This document shows positions 32,554 through 47,500 of a DNA stretch of 64,000 nt, piece after piece. Position 1 is the first letter of the stretch. Every line of letters starts with the position of its first letter. Source of the DNA: Solenopsis invicta. Its lineage: Eukaryota > Arthropoda > Insecta > Hymenoptera > Formicidae. Made by a program: the position numbers and the translations under genes. The notes under the pieces were generated by a model. That model did no database searches. It was given only the letters and a program-made list of their open reading frames with translations, and was not told the origin of the DNA. The stretch is from contig NC_052677.1 of NCBI RefSeq assembly GCF_016802725.1, positions 17,286,329-17,350,328 on the forward strand, given 5' to 3'.

Positions 32554-35500
32554 ATAAAGATGCTGTTATTGTTACAAAAAATCGTGTGAATTATTGGTAT
32601 TATCAACAGCAGATCTTAACGCCTAATAATATTTGTGTGAATTTTTGCAATTACCAGTTCGTGCAAACTATGTGTCCGATTATTTGTCTTTTGCGTTTCC
32701 AGCGTTTTATTTTGAATATAAATCCAATTAATCAAGCCTTTTTTTTCTGCTACAGTCCCTATAATTTTCCACATTCTTTCGATAGAATATGGAATTCATT
32801 AATTAATGAGTTATTCAGTTCTCCTCTCAACATTCTTAACGCTCGATTTAATCCGTTTTTACTTAACACGATGAAAATATGTAATTGCGTCGTTCTATAT
32901 CGCAGGACTAGCGCTTTATGAAACGGGAGCGATCAGACACGCTCGCGGGATCCGCGATTACGCGTGATCCGCAACCGACTATCAAAACTCATTAGACTCG
33001 CTAAAATAATCCTCAAACATAGGGAAGATAAGGGGACAGCCGCTCCGCTTGGCTCTAGGCGATGACGCGGGTCGGATGAGACGTTCTTCCTTAACGCTAA
33101 TGGACCCGGCAACTAATAATTACGAAATCCCCTTGACTAATAGGTAACGACAGGTGATCTACCTTCAACCAGTGGCCTCGAATGCCAGTGGGTTTCACGC
33201 CGTAACCTGCGGATTTATCATTTTAATCGTGCCCCATCGTGCCGAATGACGCTTTAGATACGTCAAATAATTTTAAACACTCTTCGACTCTTTTTCAAAT
33301 TACGTGTGTGTGTGAGTAAAATTAAGTAAAATTTGAATTTTAAATTAATGTAAATTGTAGACTTTTATATTTAGATAGATTTTTTACATCCAGAGAAAAA
33401 ACTTGCAATTAGAAATTTCAGGACAAATAACGCCTCAGCTGTGTATTATAAAGTTGTAATAAGAAGGTTAAACTAAAAAAGATATATAGCAACCATTTGT
33501 TGAATAACTATAAAAAAGTAAATAACAAAGTCAGCGACGAAAAAATTAAGTCAATTGAAATTCGAACGAGGGATCCTTCGTTTTTACTCTTAGAATGCTA
33601 CACCACGATTGCTTCACTACTCTCATATAATTATTCCAGTCATATATGAATATTTAATCGACATTACGATTCTACAGGTAGATATAAAATAGTCTCAACA
33701 AAAATATATTACTGATTCAAAGGTATATTGCAGTAAATGATAATTATGCCATCTTGCTATCTCTTTTTCACTAAAAAAAAAAATTATTTAAATTAGAAAA
33801 ATGTAATTATCATATCTCATTTGCTTATATAATTGTATAATGTAGTTAAGTCGCTATTTCATTATCAACAGTGCATTTAAATTATTGTAATGATTATATT
33901 TCTTTTAGTATTTAGTAATAATTTTGTTCTCATTTATTTTGTAAAACTAGTGGCAGGTATTTAAATTTCAAAGTTGTCAAATTACAGTTACCCGGAAATA
34001 TTTCGTTTTTCTTAGTGCAAGACTGACGTAACACAGCTAGTTTCTCTCATTATAATTCATTTAGAGTTCGTTTAAATTTATGAGTTTTTTTTACAATTCG
34101 TTTTTTTTCCCTAAATAAAGTTCAATGAAAAATTCAAATATATATAATTAAATTACGTGTTTCCTGATCCCTAAATAAATTACACGTTAACGTATAATTT
34201 TGAAAAGGTCACGAGATATCCGCTCATTTGTAAGGGGTCCGCGGGATCTGTGTTTACTTCGCATAATTGCGTTTGACAAGAGCGTGAGGATACGGCTGTT
34301 AATTAGTATCGCTAATTACGCGGAACACAGCGAAATATCACGGATTCGGTATGCCCTTCTTTGGCCCTGTCTCTCTTCTTCTCCGTTCGCTTCTTTTCTC
34401 GCTTTATCCCGTCGTTCGTCGCGCATAAGTAACAGATTAATGCCGGCGATACTAAGCTCGGGCACTCGACAGCTTATGCAAATGTAGGTTCAAAGTTTAT
34501 AACGTCTAATTAAGTACATTAGCGTATTCTGTGGAGACTTAATAAAATTCAACATTCAAAGATCGGTTGTTGTGATTTAATCGACTCACGGATCGATTAA
34601 AGAAAGAAAAAGCAGGTGCTTTGAACGAATTCGTTAGATTTCGACAAATTATTTTCTTTATATATTTTACCATCTCAAAAAAAAAAAAAAAAAGGAAAAT
34701 TATTGCATTAAAATTAATATCTTTAATTATTCTTTTTTTCTTTTTTTTTAAATCTAATCTTAATAATCTAAGACAAAGAGACGAAATTAAAGCTCCGGAT
34801 GTTAAAATAAAAATGAGAATATTGAAATAAGAGTTAAAATTTAAACAAAATCTTCATAATATAATTAAAATAAAATTTTCTTATTCCATATAATTTCCTT
34901 ATAATGTGCATTTAAAAACATTCTGCTACGATTTTATTTTATTTTTTCAGATGCGAGATTTTTGGAAAATCTGTCTTTAATTAAATTTATGATTTTACGA
35001 AGTAAAGCCAGAAGTGGATGCTTAAAAAAAATCGACGAGGAGAGAAATCTTGTGAAATTCTCGTCTCACAATCAGTAGGAAACGCAAAAGCAAGTTGGGG
35101 CAACCACACGCATACATACACCAGCTATTTGACATAACCAGTTCAAAGCTGCTGGCAAGAACATTATCCTTCTCTTTTTCCTTTCTCCTTCTCTTCCTTG
35201 TCCACCCTGTCTTTCTCCCTTTCTTTCAATTCCTGGAGACAATCGATTCCTGACCACCGCAATCGTGACCGATTGCCATCGTTTTAAACATTAATTGTTT
35301 AAATTTAAAAGTTTCGATTATATTGTATTAAGTTTCGTAAGCTTTTTCATAAATATGAAAGTATAATTCTTTCTAGTAAAAATTTTAATTTAATTTTTAA
35401 TTTACTATAATTATAGGATACAAAACATTCAAGAATGTTATATATAATACAAAGTCTAAACTTTAAATTGAAATCAAGATAAAGTATAAAGAAATCTCAG

Positions 35501-38500
35501 ATCTAAATTAAATCACGTAATGCCGAGATTACTCGCAACATTTTTTCAACCTTTTAATTCCTCGGTTCTCCTTTGTGCACGTAATGTCGTGTGCACAAGA
35601 ATGATAGAAATGAGCAGCGCGTGCGACCACCTTTGTAGCGGTAAAGAGACATCAGGAATCGCACGTCGGATACGGTTTAGCGTTCGTTAGCCTCTTCCAC
35701 GAGGACCGGAAGCCAGTCCTCTCGCCAAGAGAGAGGTGAACGTCCGAGGGTTCCCTTCGGATAAACACCGTTAATGATTCATGTATGAGATGTATTCTTG
35801 GGGATGATCTCCCCAATTGTGTCTCTTCAGAGATTGATATTAAATCGATCCGAGCGTGTAGGATAAAAATAAAGGATCGAGAAAATTCTCAATAAAATAG
35901 AAAATATACATGTATATATTAATGTATAGAAACATATTAAAATTTAATTGTGAGCTGCCACGAAATGAGGCGACTTGTAATTTTATTGAAATGAATTAAT
36001 CAATTCTTCTAGTGATTCCATTTCAACTTTGATTGCAACTGGATTGTATTCCGATCCAAATAAAATTCGATTTTTAATTTAATACAGTTCTCATTCCAGT
36101 TCTATTACTTTCCGCTAATTCAACAACCAAAATGGTGTGTAACGGCGCTTTAAACGAGCACATCGAGCACGTATTATGGTCATAAGGCTGTCAACGGCGG
36201 CCTTGATTTTTCACGACGTTAATACGCCAATGATTATACAGGTTGGACCACTTTTGCGTGGCCTACTTCGCACGGCGCATCGCATTTAAACGAGAACGCC
36301 TGCATAAAGAATGCGCGTCGCGCTAAAGATTTGTCGACGCTGCATTTTTGCAATAATACGGCACGAAGCGGCAAATAAATATGACAAGTTAAAGTTCGCT
36401 TTGCGAAAAGTTCCAGGATTCCTTCCAAGTATATATTCTAATTGTCATACTTATATACTTTCTCGTTATATATTTTTATTGTGTCCTTAAGCAAACGGGC
36501 ACCAGTATGAGATCTGATAAAAAATGCAATTTGAAATAAAAAGATAAAAAAGTAAATTTATTATACGTAATTGCTTCTTTAATTTCGTCGCTGTAAGCGA
36601 CACGTAGCGTTTGTATGCGTATGTAGAAACACATATATATATTTTGAGGAATATGAGAAGATATGTACACATTCTCCAGTCGAAAGTTCTCCCGGAGAAG
36701 GGTCCGCACGTACAAACGGAGGGAGATTTTATCAGAGTCCATGCAATATGTCTCCGTATTCCTCGCGGCCGTGGTAGTGAAGCCGAGAAGAAAAGACTTT
36801 TCTAGGTATTATATTTTTAGACTGGCAGAGATCATCAACGCGTAGCTACGTGACACACATTATATATATATGACGAGTCACCGGATGAAGTTTTAATGAA
36901 AGATTTCTCTCTATGTCAACAGCATATTAATTATCTAACGGTATCTGATGTCAGTCTTAAAACGACAAAACTCTGGCAAACATTTAGTGATCTCCAACAT
37001 AATAAAATACAAAAAAAAGCAACTTGGTGTAAAAAAAACAGTATACAATAAAATGACTTGGGTTGTTAAAATTTTAAATTTTTGTCCAATTGAATAATCT
37101 TCTTAATGTTGGTTGTTTATCAATTGTTTTGCGGCTGCGTGAAAAATAAGTATTCTTCTTCGGCGAATCATGGCACGCTCCCAGGTCGAAGATACGCGTT
37201 GCACATCTCGTCGTTGCGTTTCAACATTGTTACGTCGCTCTTCGAGCGACTGAACGGACGATTCTCATTAATTATCGGGCAGATTTTGAGGTCCGTCGTG
37301 CCTCGTTAAGCCCACCACCGCGCGATCAATCTCGAGCAGGTCTCGTCCGTCGTGCAACAAAGAACCGGATCGCGCGAGTCGAGCAAGAGAATAGCCTGGA
37401 GAAGAGGAACGGTGTCTTCTTTCTCGCGACTTAACCCTTCGAAAAGATGCTGCCAGGCTATTTCATTATTCCACGTGGGCACTGGCGATATTTTAAATAA
37501 CAAATGGACGTTGACGCAACGTTCTATCTCGTCCCAGAGGAATTAATTTAAAAATCTCCAAAACATCAAAATTATTTTTCGTGGCAAAGATTTTCAGTTT
37601 CATGTTTGCAATGTTGTATTTTACGACCAAATGTGTTCTCCGAACCGGACTGACGAAACACGGATCCGAGTTTTTCGGCCGCGAGTCCTGACGAGATCCT
37701 CGCGCGATGCGAGAGGTCGAGATCTGCCTCATTAACATTCGCCTCTTTGTCTCTGTCGTTCTTTCCTTTATCATCTTGCTCCCTGAGAGACTTCGTCTTC
37801 CTCCTCCATCTCTTCTTCTTTCCCTTCTACCTCTTGTTCTTCTTCTTCTTACCCTTTGCTTCTTGCCAACCGGTCGACTTTTAGTAGCGTTTTAGTCGTC
37901 CTTCCCGCTACAGCTCGTTTTCTCCTTTTTTTCGCGTAGCAAGATGGAAAGAAGAAATGGCTGTACGAGCAAAGTCCTTGGCAGTTTGTGCGTCCTCCAG
38001 AAGGATCTCCTCCGCTCGGAGAAAATACTCGCATAATATTCAAATATAATCGCACCGAGAGAAGGAGAATTATTCTCAAGGTGATTTGTCAGCGTAATAA
38101 TTTGTAGAAATCATCGTTGCTCCAATAAAATGATGCATAAGCCATCATAACTTTTTCCTTGGCACCAAGTATCTTTGAAATTAAACTGTTTCGAACATAT
38201 GGTCATATGAAATTTTCGTCTTAAATTAGTGTGAACAATCAGCCCTTACAAGTTTTAGAATTGTTTAAAACAACCTTGTATATTATATTAAATATTTTCA
38301 TGCTTTTAAATTTATTAATAGAGATGTTTTACAATAAATATAAATGTGTACTAGAAAAGAAAGAAATATGAAAAATTTGATGATTTATGGATCACGTTGA
38401 AGAGTACGTGAGAAAACTTGACGATTAATTTGGTGGTATAAAAACAAATTCAAGTTTACATTTAAAAAAAATTTAATCTTTAAAAGATATGAAGAGAGGA

Positions 38501-38848
38501 CAAATAATAAATATATTTTTAAAAAAGAAAGAGTAAATTTTTTAATTTTATTGTAATCTATGTATTTTATGTTGTAATTTTTTAAAGTTCACTGCTAAAA
38601 AGTTTCACTGCTAATATTAAAAAGTTATTATTATTAATTATAAAATGTTTTCTTTTCAGTTGATAAAAAGAACATATTTTATTTTTTATAACTAGAAACA
38701 TCATAAATATTTTCTTTTAATTTCAAAATTATGTAAAATTGATAGAAATGCGATTATGATAAAATAAATTACTTAACAATGTTTACACATTTACGTGTAT
38801 TGCTATTATTTTTGTACTTTATTATGTTAAATACTAAACGGCCAATCT

Positions 38849-38870
38849 AAAAAAAAAAAAAAAAAAAAAA
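38849..38870. repeat. Poly(A) run, 22 A
   Basis: A-run followed by about 250 bp of less AT-rich sequence (38880-39130). It could be the trace of a retroposed sequence, but no target duplication was found. Confidence 0.6.
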
Positions 38871-39167
38871 CGCAAACAAAAAATCCAATCATAGAATTCT
38901 CTCTCCTTCTTGTTCTTTTCTCAGCAAAGATCAACGGCGGTCACTAGGTGTAACTTGATAAACAAGTTTATTCGAGGGAGCCAGTATCTTATATACATGC
39001 TTACACTGGGTGTCTCAAGCAGACTGAATACTAATTGTTAAACGTGTTCTGTGGAACAAAGCATGCTTATCTATCTCACGCTTGAAAAGGACATTGCTCG
39101 GCTGACGCGATTTTATGTATTCTTTCATTTTAATTAACTTAAAACATTAGTATTCATATACATATAT

Positions 39168-39398
39168 GTACGCAGAATGTTTGGCAATGGGTGGAAAAAA
39201 AATTTAAGGAATGATTTTAATGATAAAACGAGACAAAAATCAAGAATAACAAAATTACGATTAGGATTTTGTTTTTTAATTATATGTGTTTAAATATTTA
39301 TGCTCGTCAAAGTACAAGCAACAATTGCACATTTAGACATTAAGTATATTTAAAAAACAAAATTATCTCCACCGAAATTCTATTATTCTTGAATCTGT
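39168..39398. repeat. MITE family A, copy 3
   Basis: GCAGAATGTTTGGCAATGGG then AATTTAAGGAATGATTTTAA and GATAAAACGAGACAAAAAT. The inner word AATTCTATTATTCTTGA is shared with copy 4. The right terminal arm is not visible. Confidence 0.6.
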
Positions 39399-42300
39399 AC
39401 TTCTAAATATTTATAAATATTCACGTAAAATACCATGTATATGACAATAAAATAATAACGATGGTTAACCAATTTTTCCTTAATAACATCCTATCTAAAA
39501 TCCTATATGACAAATAATTGCAGTTACAACTAATTAAAATATGCTTTCGGCAAAATTATTATATCACAATAAATAAAACCATAATAATGTGTTTGTTCTT
39601 TTAAACCATTTATAAGTTTTATCACCGGCGTATAATCATGTTAGAGAAGTGAAAATTCAAGCGTCAACTATTTCGCAAAGCCAGAATTATCTCGTCCATA
39701 AATCATTCTGTACTTAGTAATTTTCAAATAACACATCTTGGTCAGTAGACATTACATGTCGTTTCCTGAACTCTGAACTTTCGCACGTACAGTTCACGAC
39801 CTGCGTGCCAGTGAAAGGCACCAGGAGAAGAAGAGAAACAAGACATTTTCGTCTGGAGAACCCAATTTAATCGTACAAGAATTCTAACACGTCAATCTTG
39901 AATATTAACGAAGCGATTAATCGAAGTGTATGTTAGGAGAAGTATGTTGTCAGCGAAATGTAATATATCTCGCCTTACGCGAACAATTCATTTTGAAAAT
40001 GGCAACGATCCAAATGACGATTTTTCTTGACGACTTTATTCGAATAGAAATAATATATCAATTTGTATTTTAATGTAATTTCGCAATTTTCAAAAGAAAG
40101 GTCTTTTCAAGAAATGACAATAAGACCTAACTTTTTTATAAGTATTGCTAAAATATTGCTGTTGTAAATTTTATGTGACAATAATTTAGCATATACAAAA
40201 AACAGATAAATTTTTGTTGTGACATCTAGAAATCTACCATCAACAAAATATTTTTTTTGTTAGTGTAGCGTTAAAATTATTAAAAAAAATATATATTAAA
40301 AGTCTACAGCCGGAAGATAAATAATCTGAAAATGGCTTTGCATTTAGAAAGTATACAGGTTGATTCTTAATCAACCAAGGAAATTTTCTCCAATAGAAAA
40401 GAGTAAGATTGAAACTTCTTCGACCTGTGCGCTTAAATCGATCAGCGTCCGTAATCGCAGAAAGATCTCGCCAGCACATTTGCGACGGTTAATCATCTCT
40501 CGCACGCGCAATTAAAGATATTAATTTCAACCGTGACCGGACACGGCGATAAAATCGATTTTAGTGATCAATCGCGCGAACACTCGCGCTAATAATTCGA
40601 GTCGCGATTGATTTATGTGCAGATACAATGTTGTTCGCTTCCATGGCGTTTCCTTTTTCTCTTTTCTCTTTCTTTCTTTCTTTCCCATGCTGGCAACTCG
40701 CGCAACACGCGCGTTTGCCTTTGCATTCGTGAAAAATAAATGCACCGGCCACATGACGCATTCATCTTCATTTGACGGCCCTGGCCCGGCTATCACACCG
40801 ACAAGCCGGCAAGAATTTGCGAGGAGCATTGATTTTTACTTATTTTTGCTTCCTCTCCAGCAAGAAGTGCGAGAAAGATGGATGAATTTGAATAAAAAGA
40901 TCGACGTTAATGACATCGAGATTGAAAAATCAGTCTTTTGATTTTCAGGATTTTTCTTGAAAAACCTTAAAAAATTATTGAAACAGAATTTGCAATCTAA
41001 TAAGAAATTTAGAAAGTTTGTAAAAACTCATTACTTTCTTAAAGATTAATTTAGATAATTTATAAAACATCGTAATTTACATGGCAACATTTAATTATAA
41101 TTAATACAAATTTATTTTCTAACTTATTGCATAATTCGTGTTACTCACTTGCGTATCACCCGTTGCGTCCAGCAACGTCGTCGTTCATATCGTATGTTCG
41201 GTGGAGACGTAAAAAATTCCGCGAACACTACTCGCGAATTCGTATACGAACTACTGTGCGTAGCAACGATCACAAAGTAGCGTTCTCAAAAATTAATTAA
41301 AATTCTTCGTCACAAATAAATTTGTCATCGTCAGCTGGACAAATTTACAGTGACACTGATCACATTCTGACCACTTATTTTTTCCCTTTTCTTCTGATCG
41401 TTGAAAGTTATTTTCACAGCGGGATTCTCTCGTGTACAATATGGATTTTAAATATTAAACATTCTCGATGTTGTTTTTCTTCTTATATAATTCCGATTCT
41501 TCCTATGGTTTCTTAACGTAGTCTAAATATTCTTTTACTCTGCAAGGTCGTCGGCCTATAGAGACTGCAGTTCAAAGCGAGTTCCGCATCATTGAGAATT
41601 GCGGTACACACCCAAGTGTTCTATAAAATGCAATGCTTTCACATCTCACTGTTAAGAATTTGCAGAAATATATTTTCAATAATTAAATTAATTTTAAAAA
41701 TTAATAATAGTAATAATACAATTTTCCTCTGCCTTTCCTTTATTAGCACACACAGATTTCTTTCTCGGTAGAAATAATCTCTCTTTCTTCTTTTTTCTTT
41801 TTCTCTAATAACAAATTTTCTCTCGTTAATAACTTTTTCCTTTGTAAACCTTAAAATTTCTTTTTCTTCAGCAATTAATTTCTTTCTCCTCCCAAATAAT
41901 CAACTAATCCTTCTTCTTTAGTAAACTAGTCTTTTTCGTGACTCTCAATTTTCCTTCGACAATTTATTTTTTTCGTTTGATAATTAACGGTTTCTCGTTT
42001 TTTCCAAAAATATTTATATGAATGGAAAGTATCGTTGATCACAGTATGATGATCGGTATGCGCCTCAGCGAAGATTCTTGATGCGCGCGTGTTAACGCCG
42101 ACGTGATCCTACTGCCGAAGCAACGAGGTTCGCTAATCACCTCTCTTCTCGATGAGCAGAGTAGGATCTTCTTGCCTCGTTCTCGTTCGTTCACTTGCAG
42201 AAAGCACCGATTTATGCCGATCGATGAAACTCTGCGTGAAATGCCGATCTAACTATCGCGCAGCTGAACGTAGATCACGATGGTACGTAAGACACTCTTA

Positions 42301-44261
42301 ATGAGTTTGATGTAACTTGTACCTAATTTAAAGTCGAAAATTTGTCTAAATCTGTCATGTTTCTAACAAGAGAAAAATTGTCAACATAATTATTAAGACT
42401 TGTACATTTAAACTTTAATTTTTTTCAGAAAAATAATTTATATAATCTAATAATAATTACTTAAAATTGTTATACTTTTATTCGTGCACTGGGGGAAAAA
42501 TTATTAAATTTTAATTAATATTTATTCAAATAGTATTAATAAGATATTTACTAAATGTAAATATATATTTATTTAATACAAACACTACTAATTTAAGTAT
42601 CATTTTTTCTTATAGAACACAAATATTTGTGTATCAAAAGTAAATATTTAATTACTATTATTCGAATAAATATTTATTAAAATTTTCGAGTTTTTTTCTC
42701 TCAGTGAGATCTTGAATAAAAATAACAATCAATATAAAAAAGTTAAACAAAGATAAAATATAATTGTTTATTTAAACTAGCTTTTATTTTTATAGCTATT
42801 ATCTTTTGTATCGAATAATGTTATTAACAATTTGATTTCCAAAAGATAAGGTAGGAAAAAAATTAACTCCGCGTTGGATAAAAAAAAATTGACAAATAAA
42901 AAAATTAAAATAATACAATAATTAATTTCTATATTAAATAGTAATCTACTTTAAATTATTTTTCTGTAAAATTAACTTTTTCACAAAAAAAATTACGACT
43001 TTGAAAAATCGGCCTAAAAGGAAGATCGCAATTTGTTTAAAAGATAATTTCTTGAATTTTATCAATTTCAAAATAACTCATTTAATTTTATTATTATCTT
43101 AATTTTTTTATTATTATATTATTATCGTTTAACAGTTATTAATTTCGTGTTTCCTACCGAAGTGATTATCACTTCATTAAGGCCTTATATCCATGTCATC
43201 CATAATATCCTGATCAATCATGCAGATTGGAAAATCAATGTTTTCCGCTATTTATTAAGTCAATAACAGGCTCTTCGACATCATCGAATTTACGCTCACT
43301 TGATCAAAGTTTCGATATTCACGTCATATTTACGTCAATTAAAAAAAACTATTTAGTCCTTTTCGCTTAATATAAAGCTATATCCCAATTTTGTCATGTC
43401 ATTTCTCTACCGAAACTACAAATAGCTCACTCTGTCAAAATCCACATTGTTCTCCAGTATTAGAATTCGTTACTCGCATTATTCTCAACTTTGTCCCCTA
43501 GTTAATAACTCGATTACAATCACATCGTCATTATACTCTCGAAGACAATTCCAAACGTTGTCTCGCTCCTTTTTTTCGCCAAATAAAGTCCGTTATTTCG
43601 GTGTGACTTTCGAGATCTTGATATCCTTAGCGAATCGCGTTATCATTGGGAAGCGTTCTAAGAAGAGGACTTAGAATTCGCGTAGAGTTGAGCGCGGGCG
43701 TAATAAGAGACTGCCCGCTGACGGCGGTAGCTGCAGTTCGTGCCCACGAGCAGCGGCAACACGGAGGAGAACAGGGCAGGGTGAGATGACCCCTCTCTCC
43801 TCTCGCATACACCGGAAGGCTTCAGGCCTGGGCCCCGTTCCCGGCCCCGACCACCGCGTGCAAGCGGGCCCCGCCGGCGGAGACCCCGCGGCGAATCCAA
43901 GCGCTCGGTTTGCTCTCTCTCTCCCACTCTTTCTCTTGCGTTCTCTCTTGTTGTGATGCCGCAACCGGTAGACTGAGATCGAAAGGGGTCCCCACGTGTC
44001 AGAAGGATGTATCGACTGCAGTCGATAATAAAACAGACCTAAATTGAAGTCTAAATACGATGGATTTCGTTTTTTAATAGTATTCAATAATTTTTTTCTT
44101 TGCTTAATTCACATGTGTTATTCACACTATTAATTCATTATTCTTCTCACTTATTATTGTTTAATTATTTTCATGTTTATTTTAAGGTTTATTCTTTTAT
44201 AATTTTTTCTTCTATATAAAAAGCTTGATGATATGAGAATATCGTAGCATGTATAATTACG

Positions 44262-44340
44262 TAAATATTGCAGTAATATTACAATATTACAAATTACTGT
44301 AAAATATTACAGAAATATTATGTAATATTACAGTAATACA
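44262..44340. repeat. Degenerate repeat of AATATTAC / GTAATATT words
   Basis: AATATTAC or its complement occurs repeatedly over about 80 bp, giving several overlapping small palindromes. Confidence 0.5.
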
Positions 44341-44546
44341 ATCGTAATATATCGCGTGTTATGTGGAATATTCATACGTTCTCAAAGAACACATTTCATA
44401 ATTTACGCGTGATCTTTTCATATAATCTTATAATTTAAACAAAAAATAAGAGTACAAATAAAATGTCTTTAGAAGAATACAAATAAATTTTTCCTTTAAA
44501 TAATATGATTTTTTTTATATTATTTACCTTATCATGAATCGAACAA

Positions 44547-47500
44547 TCAGAATGGTGGACCGAGTTTTTTTAGCTTCCTCAATAATTCCGGTTTGATTGT
44601 CAGTGCCTTGTGGATAGACTGAATCAATACTTTAGTTTGATCGTAGGGTGGAAATGGTATGCCTTCGAGATTGTATACGTAAACGACGCCAACGACATCA
44701 GCGAGTACTAGCTGGTTCCCATTTGTCGTAAAATCAACAGCGACCAATCTCGCTTTGTTCGTTGAAATCGTTACGGACGCTGGAATATGCGTTTTTCTAT
44801 TAATGTCCCACACGCAAATCTGGTCGTTCACGACGCTGGCGATAATAGTAGAACACGTAGGGCTCCAACAGGCGCTCCTCACGCACGCCATCGTTGTCGA
44901 TAGGGTGATAAGTGGCTCGAGAAGATTTTCAGCCCAAATCCTTATACACCAATCGGCGCCGCAAGTCAAAAATAATTTCTGACAAAAGGGCGAGAACTCG
45001 AGCGAATAAATCGGACCGTCGTGCGCCAGAAAACTGTCTATGTGCTGACGCAAGTAATTCGTGGAGCATCGATAGACGCAACCTTCGTCGGAACCGACGA
45101 AGTAAACGTTGCTGACGACGGGATGTCTTCGGAGAACGAGAGCGCCTGGTTGGCGACTGATAGGCACGTCGTAAGCCACACAGTGATCGATTCTTGAAAT
45201 CCCGCCTAATTTACCCTCGACTCGGTACAGGCGCATAATCTCTGTGGCGAAAAAATCCTCGACGAAACGGTAGCAGTATATCCGACCATCTTGATCGCTG
45301 GTATAAATCTGCTCTTGGTAGTCGAATTGCTCGTCGCCACCCCACCATTGAACCTGATGAAAAAATTAAATATTATAATCATAGCTCTGGTGAAAATTTA
45401 TCTCAGAATTCTTTATATAATTTTTCTAAATTTGTACATAAATTTTTAAGGTATTTTTCCGGATTTAAAGAGAAATCTTTATAAATTTAAAATATGAAAA
45501 ATTCTTAAAAATATAACAAATATTATCAAAAAAATTTTTATCGAAGAGATTTTGTAATAAATAAATATATTATATACATTTTTATAGTATAAGAAAATTA
45601 GAATACTGCGATAATTAACATTCTTACTTGCCAATGTGGCGAGCAAGCTGCCGATGTCTCCCTATGACTCTGCCTAATGATATTCACCTCCTTCGCCCTG
45701 ACATCAATAACTTTCACACTTCCGTCATAGAAACCGATCGCCAGAAGATTCGGCCGTTCCTTGCTCCAATTGATATCGGATAGTGGACTGTCAAAGGTGT
45801 ACTCACGACCGGGTTGGCTAGGATTCTTGGCGCACCAAATCAACAGCACTCCATCTGTTCTATCAGATCCGGTTTTGGCACCGTAGGCGACCGCTAAGAC
45901 ACTCGCGTTGGCCGGACTCCAACGAAACGTGGTCACAGGACGATCGCGTACTATTTCACATGCAAATGTCCACAGCAGATCGATCCGATAATCGAATTTT
46001 AAATCCAGGTCGCACGGATCGCGCTTAGTTAATCCAGTGAAGCGCTTCTGTGCCTCCACAAAGACATTGTTTGCGATTATACGTTCCATTACGCTTACCG
46101 CATCCAGGAATCTTGTCTCCCGATAAATATGAGATAGCTGCTCTTCGGGGCTCTGATCAGGGATCGTTTCAAGCTCGGGGAGTTTGTACCGGAGTTCCTA
46201 TAACAAAAATATAAACAAAATTTTCAAGATTTATTTTATAGAAATTTTCTTGCCTTTTATGTCTTAAAGACAATTATTTTTAATCCAGAAATAGTCATCC
46301 CATTTTTCTAAACAATCAGCTGGGGTGATTTTTACATACCAGTTAAAAATCATGACGTGAGCTTCATTTTTCTGAGCTTAACCCATGTAACTATTGTTGG
46401 GTTTAAAAAAAAATTTACTTATACTTGTATGAAATAATTCTTACTTGCGCCTCTCGCATTCGCCGCATCGATTCCTCCGTGTGTATAATCATAAGTCCAT
46501 TCTTTTCCATCATCAGTTCTGGCGCTGCATAAGTGTCATAGATTACCCAGTTGTTTACAAACACCCCCTGATTCTTAGGGGGCCTCATGCCGCAATAGGT
46601 ACCGCGCGATTTTGTCAATACGCGCACCGTCTGCGTCTCGACGTTTAACAGCTTCCGAGTAGAGCCCAGTCCTACTGTCACGTACTCGTAATTCTCATTC
46701 TCCTGTTGGACCGCTTGTCCCTCGGCTGTGCTCAGATCCTCGGTCATTTGTGGCATCTCGAATATGAAGAATGTTTGTGTCTCCTTTAACGTAATTGTCA
46801 CAGCTTCTGGACGTGTTGCAAATATTGCCGAATCGTCGCTGAAAATAAATACCGCTTGAAATCATCATATCCTCTTTCATTTAAATTTATTTTTCATGCA
46901 AATAAAAATGTGTAATGTTCCAAAATTGAATTTTGCTTAAAAGTAATCAAAGCATAGGTACACCTGGTAAAAATGTTTCTCAGGTTTTATACTAATTGAA
47001 ATATTTATCAGAAATACTCAGAAATATTAAGGAAGTCTATATTTTCTCTTGGTATTTTTTATGTCAATTCTAAATTATTCTGAAATTTCTTAAAAAAAAA
47101 AAAAAAAAAAAAAACTTAACTATTTTAGATTTTACAACATTTCATCAGAAATTATAGAACAAAAAATCTTAGAATTTATAATTAATTTTAATCTTTTAAT
47201 CATAATTAATCTTATATTTTATAATTAATTTTGTATTTCTCTAAAGTGTTCCAATTTGTATTAAAAAATCCAAGAAAATTCTAAATAAATTATACAAAAA
47301 TTCTAAAAAAATTTCTGAAAAATTATATGAAAAATTGTCATCAGGATATATAAAATTTTTTCACAGGTGGAAGGCTTATCATTTTTGTTATCATATCAAC
47401 ATCAATTTTTGCATTAATAAATTGCTTTTGTAAATATTTTAAAGCTTAAAATGTCTCATTCCTAATTTTGAATAGAATAATATTAAGTAAATCTTTTTTT

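Larger units (their letters stand above)
32225..44546. other. Long non-coding stretch upstream of the SH3 gene
   Basis: About 12 kb with no exon I can support. A splice acceptor-like TGTATGTTGCAG (minus strand, ending 32249) suggests that the ATG exon has a spliced 5' UTR. A minus-strand donor-like CGCAA|GTGAGT at 41149 in a CpG-rich patch could end an upstream non-coding exon. A strong GC island covers about 43670-43990, and its overlapping ORFs on one strand are not convincing. Repeats inside are listed separately. Confidence 0.4.

Noticed and set aside
40615..40941. 108-codon plus ORF with minus-strand mirror ORFs
   Set aside because: Phe/Leu runs come from a T/C-rich tract; both strands are open and no family is recognised.
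43671..44087. 138-codon minus-strand ORF in a GC island
   Set aside because: The overlapping minus frames at 43658-43927 and 43627-43812 are equally open, the composition is Arg/Gly/Pro-driven, and no splice sites connect it to a known gene.
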